Of a DNA stretch of 64,000 nucleotides, positions 59,857 to 64,000 are shown piece by piece. The stretch is taken from assembly GCF_004564275.1 (NCBI RefSeq), contig NZ_SPDV01000017.1:31238-95237 (forward strand), read 5' to 3'. This DNA comes from Sphingomonas parva (ex Maeng et al. 2020) (GTDB lineage Bacteria > Pseudomonadota > Alphaproteobacteria > Sphingomonadales > Sphingomonadaceae). A program made the position numbers and the translations under genes. Position 1 is the first letter of the stretch. Each line of letters starts with the position of its first letter. The notes below the pieces were generated by a model. That model was not told where the DNA came from, made no database searches, and saw nothing but the letters and a program-made list of their open reading frames with translations.

Positions 59857-61677
59857 ATGACCGACCTTTCCAAGCTCCGCAACTTCTCCATCATCGCCCA
59901 TATCGACCACGGCAAGTCGACCCTGGCCGATCGCCTGATCCAGCGCACCGGCGGCCTCACCGAGCGCGAGATGTCGAGCCAGGTGCTCGACAACATGGAC
60001 ATCGAGAAGGAGCGGGGGATCACGATCAAGGCGCAGACCGTGCGCCTCGACTACAAGGCGAAGGACGGCGAGACCTATGTCCTCAACCTGATGGACACGC
60101 CGGGTCATGTCGACTTCGCTTATGAGGTGAGCCGCAGCCTCGCCGCCTGCGAAGGCGCGCTTCTGGTCGTCGACGCCGCCCAGGGCGTCGAGGCGCAGAC
60201 CCTGGCCAACGTCTACCAGTCGATCGAGCACGATCACGAGATCGTGCCGGTGATCAACAAGGTCGATCTCCCGTCGGCAGACGTCGACAAGGTGAAGAAG
60301 GAGATCGAGGACATCGTCGGCCTGCCCGCCGACGACGCCGTGCTGACCTCGGCCAAGACCGGCATCGGCATCGACGAGGTGCTCGAGGCGATCGTCACCC
60401 GCATCCCGCCGCCCAAGGGCGACCGCGAGGCGCCGCTGAAGGCGATGCTGGTCGACAGCTGGTACGATCCCTATCTCGGCGTCGTCATCCTGATCCGGGT
60501 CATCGACGGGGTCATCAAGAAGGGCCAGAACGTCAAGTTCATGGCCGGCGGCACGACCCATCTTGTCGACCGCGTCGGCGCCTTCCGCCCGAAGATCGAG
60601 CAATTGCCGGAGCTCGGCCCGGGCGAGGTCGGCTTCATCACCGCGCAGATCAAGGACATCAGCGAGACGCGGGTCGGCGACACGATCACCGACGTCCGAC
60701 GCCCCGCCGCCGAGGCGCTGGCCGGCTTCAAGGAAGTTCAGCCGGTGGTGTTCTGCGGCCTGTTCCCGGTCGATGCCGCCGAGTTCGAGAAATTGCGGGA
60801 ATCGATCTCCAAGCTCAGGCTCAACGACGCCAGCTTCAGCTTCGAGATGGAGACCTCGGCGGCGCTCGGCTTCGGCTTCCGCTGCGGCTTCCTCGGCCTG
60901 CTCCACCTCGAGATCATCCAGGAGCGGCTGACCCGCGAATACGATCTCGACCTGATCACCACCGCGCCGAGCGTGGTCTACAGGATCCATCTCACCAAGG
61001 CGGCGGGCGAGGCGGCGGCGCGGACGATCGAGCTGCACAATCCGGCCGACATGCCCGATCCGAACCGGATCGACACGATCGAGGAGCCGTGGATCGAGGC
61101 GACGATCTACGTGCCCGACGAATATCTCGGCTCGATCCTCAAGCTCTGCCAGGACCGGCGCGGCATCCAGAAGAACCTCACCTACGTCGCCGGGCGCGCC
61201 CAGCTCACCTACGAGCTGCCGCTCAACGAGGTGGTGTTCGATTTCTACGACCGGCTGAAGTCGATCAGCCGCGGCTATGCGAGCTTCGACTATCACCAGA
61301 TCGGCCACCGCGAGGGCGACCTCGTCAAGATGAGCATCCTGGTCAACAACGAGCCGGTCGATGCGCTGTCGATGATCGTCCACCGCGGCGCCGCCGAGGC
61401 CCGCGGCCGCCACATGTGCGAGCGCCTCAAGGACCTGATCCCGCGCCACCTGTTCAAGATCCCGATCCAGGCGGCGATCGGCGGCAAGGTCATCGCCCGC
61501 GAGACGATCGCGGCGCTCAGGAAGGACGTGACGGCGAAATGCTATGGCGGCGACATCAGCCGCAAGCGCAAGCTCCTCGAGAAGCAGAAGGAGGGCAAGA
61601 AGAAGATGCGCGAGTACGGCAGCGTCTCGATCCCCCAGGAGGCCTTCATCGCGGCGCTCAGGATGGGCGAGGAATGA
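59857..61677 (+). CDS. lepA: Elongation factor 4 (LepA)
   Basis: A 606-residue translational GTPase that back-translocates or remodels stalled ribosomes. The five G motifs are clear: G1 [10 protein letters not shown]2 [11 protein letters not shown]3 DTPGH, G4 NKVD, G5 SAKTGIG. The LepA-specific C-terminal domain is recognised in [26 protein letters not shown] 59857 fits family starts ([19 protein letters not shown]); an ATG at 59827 would add 10 residues. Confidence 0.98.
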   Translation: MTDLSKLRNFSIIAHIDHGKSTLADRLIQRTGGLTEREMSSQVLDNMDIEKERGITIKAQTVRLDYKAKDGETYVLNLMDTPGHVDFAYEVSRSLAACEGALLVVDAAQGVEAQTLANVYQSIEHDHEIVPVINKVDLPSADVDKVKKEIEDIVGLPADDAVLTSAKTGIGIDEVLEAIVTRIPPPKGDREAPLKAMLVDSWYDPYLGVVILIRVIDGVIKKGQNVKFMAGGTTHLVDRVGAFRPKIEQLPELGPGEVGFITAQIKDISETRVGDTITDVRRPAAEALAGFKEVQPVVFCGLFPVDAAEFEKLRESISKLRLNDASFSFEMETSAALGFGFRCGFLGLLHLEIIQERLTREYDLDLITTAPSVVYRIHLTKAAGEAAARTIELHNPADMPDPNRIDTIEEPWIEATIYVPDEYLGSILKLCQDRRGIQKNLTYVAGRAQLTYELPLNEVVFDFYDRLKSISRGYASFDYHQIGHREGDLVKMSILVNNEPVDALSMIVHRGAAEARGRHMCERLKDLIPRHLFKIPIQAAIGGKVIARETIAALRKDVTAKCYGGDISRKRKLLEKQKEGKKKMREYGSVSIPQEAFIAALRMGEE

Positions 61678-61683
61678 GTTTGG

Positions 61684-61744
61684 ACGCTCGGCACGGAGTG
61701 ACGAGCGAACGAACTCACGCGAACGGCAGCACGGAGTGCTGCCG
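61684..61744 (+). repeat. Twin hairpins sharing the loop CACGGAGTG
   Basis: Two adjacent inverted repeats lie in the 87-base gap between lepA and the DUF952 gene. CGCTCG / CGAGCG encloses GCACGGAGTGA (61685-61707), and CGGCAGCAC-GGA-GTGCTGCCG is a perfect 9-base stem (61724-61744). Both hold CACGGAGTG. No T-tract follows. Confidence 0.6.
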
Positions 61745-61764
61745 TGAAGCGCGGAGCCGGATCC

Positions 61765-62103
61765 ATGGCTGACTCCGTCGCCTACAAGGTCCTCACCGCC
61801 GAAGAGCTGGACGCGCTGAACCGCGGCGGCTGGCGCGGTTCGGCGCTCGACGTCGCCGACGGCTTCATCCACCTCTCCGCCGCGGCCCAGCTCACCGAGA
61901 CGGTCGACAAATGGTTCGCCGGCCGCAGCGACCTGGTCGTCGCCGCGATCCACGTCGCGGCACTCGGCGAGGCGGTGCGCTGGGAGCCCTCGCGAGGCGG
62001 CGCCCTGGTCCCGCACGTTTACGGCACGCTCGGGCCGGAGCATGTCCTCGCCGCCGCGCCGCTCGCTCGCGACGCCGATGGCGAGGTCGCGCGGCCGGCC
62101 TGA
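61765..62103 (+). CDS. DUF952 family protein
   Basis: A 112-residue protein with the DUF952 core: AYKVLTAEELDALNRGG, DVADGFIHLSAAAQLTETVDKWFAG and the C-terminal FGPE-type LGPEHVLAA. The family has a possible glutathione transferase-like link but no established role. Often it precedes a dihydroorotate dehydrogenase gene; here nothing recognisable follows on that strand. ATG 61765 is seven codons inside an alternative ATG at 61744. Confidence 0.88.
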   Translation: MADSVAYKVLTAEELDALNRGGWRGSALDVADGFIHLSAAAQLTETVDKWFAGRSDLVVAAIHVAALGEAVRWEPSRGGALVPHVYGTLGPEHVLAAAPLARDADGEVARPA

Positions 62104-62189
62104 TCGCCGCGCTTGCCCGAAGCGGCAGAGGTGCGGGGCCTGCAAAGAACAGGGAAATTACAGGCGCGGGGCCCATTCGGCTCTCCTGC

Positions 62190-62272
62190 CGTCGTTCCCG
62201 AGGAATGCAGATCGGCCCCGGTCGTTCGTCCCGAGGCCGTTCTGGATCCCCGCGTGCGCGGGTTGACGTTCG
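62190..62272. repeat. Remnant of a dispersed inverted repeat
   Basis: Sequence like GTCGTTCCCG...TTCTGGATCCCCGCGTGCGCGGG resembles the widespread alphaproteobacterial element whose arms read TTCCCGCG.../CGCGGGGATCCAGAA. It looks degraded. The rest of the 62104-62350 gap shows no gene. Confidence 0.3.
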
Positions 62273-62350
62273 GGGTCGGCCGACGACGGTGTCGTACCGG
62301 AAGCCTTGCACGACGGCCGGGAAGGCCTGCCGACTCGCTGGTCGCCGCGT

Positions 62351-62971
62351 CTAGACCATCTCGTAGTCAGTCTCGGTGTTGAGAAGGGTGCTGGTCTTGT
62401 TCGTCAGGAAATTTTCGATAACGAGATAATTCTGCTGCAGCGTCCGCGTGGTCTTGAAGGTCGCGCTCGTCTCGTGATCGAAATCCTCGGCCCACTTCTG
62501 GATGACACGGGCTCCGTACCGGCTGCACAGGTTCCGGTAGGCGTCGGTTGCCTCGCTGGAGGATGCGTAGAGATTACCGCCCTTGCCCTGGGTATTCTGC
62601 GTGCACCACACCATCCGGTAGCGCATCTTCACTCTGATCTCGCGCTGCAGGCCCGCGACCGTGTCCATGAAGGCCTTGATGGTGCTGGTCGTGCACTGCT
62701 TGCACGGGCTCCAGTTGCAGGTCAGGACGATGACGCAGTTGTTGGGAAGATTGGCGCCGCCGCCATAATCCTTGAGCAGGGCTTCGAACAGTCGGGCCTC
62801 GACATGGTCGTGAACGGCGTCTTCCTTGTAGTTCTTCTGATACTCGCTGTATCGATTATGCTTCTCGTCGAACAGCGCGATCGCGGCGGTCATCGAGCTG
62901 TTCATGCTTTGGTTGAGGGACACGGCGTGGTTCGTCATCTGAAGCTTGGTGGCGTCGGTCTCCTTGCCCAT
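62351..62971 (-). CDS. Putative zinc-dependent nucleic-acid deaminase-like protein (HVE...WSPCKQC)
   Basis: A 206-residue protein. Residues 56-58 are HVE and residues 89-93 PCKQC, together matching the zinc signature of the cytidine deaminase-like fold, HxE-x(n)-PCxxC, with 30 residues between Glu and Pro. The latter half reads NWSPCKQC, close to the SWSPC form of AID/APOBEC enzymes and of several bacterial toxin deaminases. Residues 1-50 are polar and helical. There is no signal peptide, no membrane segment and no recognised toxin-delivery domain. GC content is visibly lower than around it (about 55% by eye). ATG 62971 follows a good GGGAGG site. No second, immunity-like gene is adjacent. 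Substrate (DNA, RNA, nucleotide) is unknown; a metal-binding protein without deaminase activity is the alternative. Confidence 0.7.
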   Translation of the reverse strand: MGKETDATKLQMTNHAVSLNQSMNSSMTAAIALFDEKHNRYSEYQKNYKEDAVHDHVEARLFEALLKDYGGGANLPNNCVIVLTCNWSPCKQCTTSTIKAFMDTVAGLQREIRVKMRYRMVWCTQNTQGKGGNLYASSSEATDAYRNLCSRYGARVIQKWAEDFDHETSATFKTTRTLQQNYLVIENFLTNKTSTLLNTETDYEMV

Positions 62972-63610
62972 GTCGACCTCCCTGGGTGGTTCGCAATTCC
63001 GGGACGTCTGCCGAAGATGCGAGGTGGATCGAGCATGCCGACGGCCCGGGACGTTCGACGAGGGTAGATCCCGGCTTCTCTGCCCGCAACCGCAGTTGGA
63101 ACCATCTCCCGTCATCAAGCTCCATCCCAGCGCGAATTCCGCGTCGGCCAGATCGAGAGGCGCCCTGCCGGCCGGGAATGGGGGGCTTTGCAGGGCGACG
63201 GTGCGCCGCCGCGCCACCGATGCCGCAGTGCACCACCGTAAATCGACCGTTGTTTACGGTCGGACCCGCCATTTTCTTGTGCAGTGCAGCGACGCTGCCC
63301 AGCGGCTACCCACGGAGCCTTCGCCGCGGTGCGCTTCGGCGCCGGTGAAAACAGGGCCGCTTCCGTTGCGGCTTCGCTCCCGCGTCCGGCGCGTCGCTTG
63401 AGTTCCGGCCGGAGATCCCAATGGTGGGCGCCGAGCCGCGCCAATCGGACCTGTGGTTGGGTGCCGGTCCCCTGCCTTCAATGAGGCGCCTTCACGCCGC
63501 GCCGGAAGGGGAGTCGCTCTTCCAGGCACGATGGCCCGCGGGTTCGTGTCTGATGCTGACGTCTGGAACATAACACGAACATTGGCATTCGTCAATGCCG
63601 CTGCCTCTCC
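62972..63610. other. Gene-poor intergenic region between the deaminase-like gene and the transposase
   Basis: About 640 bases (710 up to the transposase start) with only short overlapping reading frames whose composition is arginine- and proline-rich on all frames, as expected for chance in GC-rich DNA. It contains a LexA-like box (63566-63580) and an AT-richer stretch near 63560-63600. I see no RNA gene or palindromic repeat in it. Confidence 0.5.
63566..63580 (+). promoter_or_regulatory. LexA-like GAAC-N7-GAAC box
   Basis: GAACATAACACGAAC matches GAAC-N7-GAAC and shares 12 of 15 bases with the imuA operator read on its coding strand (GAACATAAAGGGAAC). It lies about 100 bases before the transposase-like start. 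A chance match in a 64 kb window is possible. Confidence 0.4.
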
Positions 63611-63617
63611 CCTGTTG

Positions 63618-64000
63618 GTAGCACACGACATGTCCGGGTTTCGTAGCAGACGATCTGTCCGGTTGCGGCTGGAGAGGTCGGATGCTGGCGGAGGTACGCA
63701 TGGCGCGGATTGGCGAGGTGCTCGGTCGTTATCGGTCGGGCAGGCTGAGTTGTGTGGAGGCGGCGGATCTCCTCGGGATGAGCGAGCGGCATTTTCGCCG
63801 CTTGCGGGACCGCTATGAGGCGGACGGTGCAGCTGGGCTTGTCGACCGGCGGCGCGGCCGGGTTTCGGGTCGGCGGGCGCCTGTGGACAAGGTGGAGTGG
63901 GTGATCGATCAGTTCGTGACCCGCTACCACGATTTCACGGTGAAGCACTTCCACGAGGAGCTGCGCAAAGCCGGGTTCGATCTGAGCTACACCTGGACCA
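63618..64000 (+). mobile_element. Left end of an ISNCY-like insertion sequence (runs off the window)
   Basis: The transposase gene at 63682 is preceded by two direct repeats of about 21 bases (63618-63638 and 63643-63663: GTAGCA-ACGA--TGTCCGG). These are likely subterminal transposase-binding sites near the left terminus. The exact end and target duplication cannot be fixed because the right end is outside. Confidence 0.6.
63682..64000 (+). CDS. ISNCY-like transposase, N-terminal part
   Basis: The first 106 residues of a transposase. A helix-turn-helix domain (AADLLGMSERHFRRLRDRYEADGAAGLVDRRRGRVSGRR) is followed by the start of a second DNA-binding region (RYHDFTVKHFHEELRKAG), as in ISNCY-family transposases of proteobacteria. 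The catalytic DDE domain is outside the window. Either ATG 63682 (GGAGAGG upstream) or ATG 63700 (GGAGG six bases upstream) could be used. It is adjacent to the deaminase-like gene, supporting horizontal transfer of this end. Confidence 0.82.
   Translation, partial: MLAEVRMARIGEVLGRYRSGRLSCVEAADLLGMSERHFRRLRDRYEADGAAGLVDRRRGRVSGRRAPVDKVEWVIDQFVTRYHDFTVKHFHEELRKAGFDLSYTWT

Noticed and set aside
62986..63631. Short open frames between the deaminase-like gene and the transposase, considered as immunity or partner genes
   Set aside because: They are Arg/Pro/Ala-rich in all frames, overlap each other, and lack ribosome sites or hydrophobic cores. None resembles an immunity or antitoxin protein.
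1..64000. CRISPR array, tRNA or rRNA genes
   Set aside because: The palindromic repeats are not evenly spaced direct repeats with unique spacers, and no cloverleaf or rRNA core sequence was recognised by eye. A tRNA or covariance scan was not possible here.

Overview
The window is a 64 kb piece of a high-GC (by eye mid to upper 60s percent) alphaproteobacterial chromosome, most likely from a sphingomonad (Sphingomonadaceae or a close relative). Clade markers are a SciP/DUF1153 regulator, the imuA-imuB-dnaE2 mutagenesis cassette behind a GTTC-N7-GTTC LexA box, an alpha-type SspB adaptor, an ATP12 chaperone, two sequences matching the EcfG stress sigma-factor promoter (GGAAC-N16/17-YGTT), many small secreted proteins of sphingomonad type, and abundant GC-rich palindromic intergenic repeats. 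Most of the window is ordinary core genome. No tRNA, rRNA, CRISPR array or replication origin was recognised.

Layout. 1-4.9 kb: the end of a TonB-dependent receptor, then three overlapping TadG/TadE-like genes, the last with a long Ser/Thr/Gly tail. 4.9-7.6 kb: pirin and mnmA on the minus strand, then a small unknown gene and sciP. 7.7-13.8 kb: dnaE2, imuB and imuA on the minus strand behind a triple GTTC operator; dnaE2 carries an in-frame palindromic insertion. 14-19.9 kb: M16 peptidase, a LytS-type kinase, a LytTR regulator and two secreted proteins. 19.9-28.9 kb: a PEP mutase-family gene interrupted by an amber codon, a VOC protein, an ABC-2 exporter, queG, a CysZ-like protein, adenosine kinase, an amino-acid permease and a HIT protein. 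28.9-36.6 kb: sspB, fumC, a GNAT acetyltransferase, a minus-strand PagL/unknown/GH5/GH2 run (GH2 also broken by an amber codon), a tiny double CxxCxGxG protein and a shortened DUF4142 lipoprotein.

36.6-39.6 kb: the rpsM-rpsK-rpoA-rplQ cluster, with a decayed duplicate of the rpoA tail and its terminator between rpoA and rplQ. 39.8-53.9 kb: housekeeping and unknown genes, including a tightly overlapping crcB-rluA-paiB-HAD-small membrane protein-ATP12 operon, gmk, and a lone HerA-like ATPase. 54-59.7 kb: a large multi-PAS hybrid kinase, mgsA, an M15-type peptidase and a GH19 lysozyme-like enzyme. 59.8-62.1 kb: lepA and a DUF952 gene.

The right end (62.3-64 kb) looks acquired. It holds a lower-GC gene for a 206-residue zinc deaminase-like protein with HVE and WSPCKQC motifs (AID/APOBEC or bacterial toxin-deaminase type), about 700 bp with no convincing gene that includes a LexA-like direct repeat, and the start of an ISNCY-like transposase running off the window. 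This small island is the best candidate for an undescribed system. Other points for follow-up are the two in-frame amber codons, the rpoA-tail duplication and the palindrome inside dnaE2.
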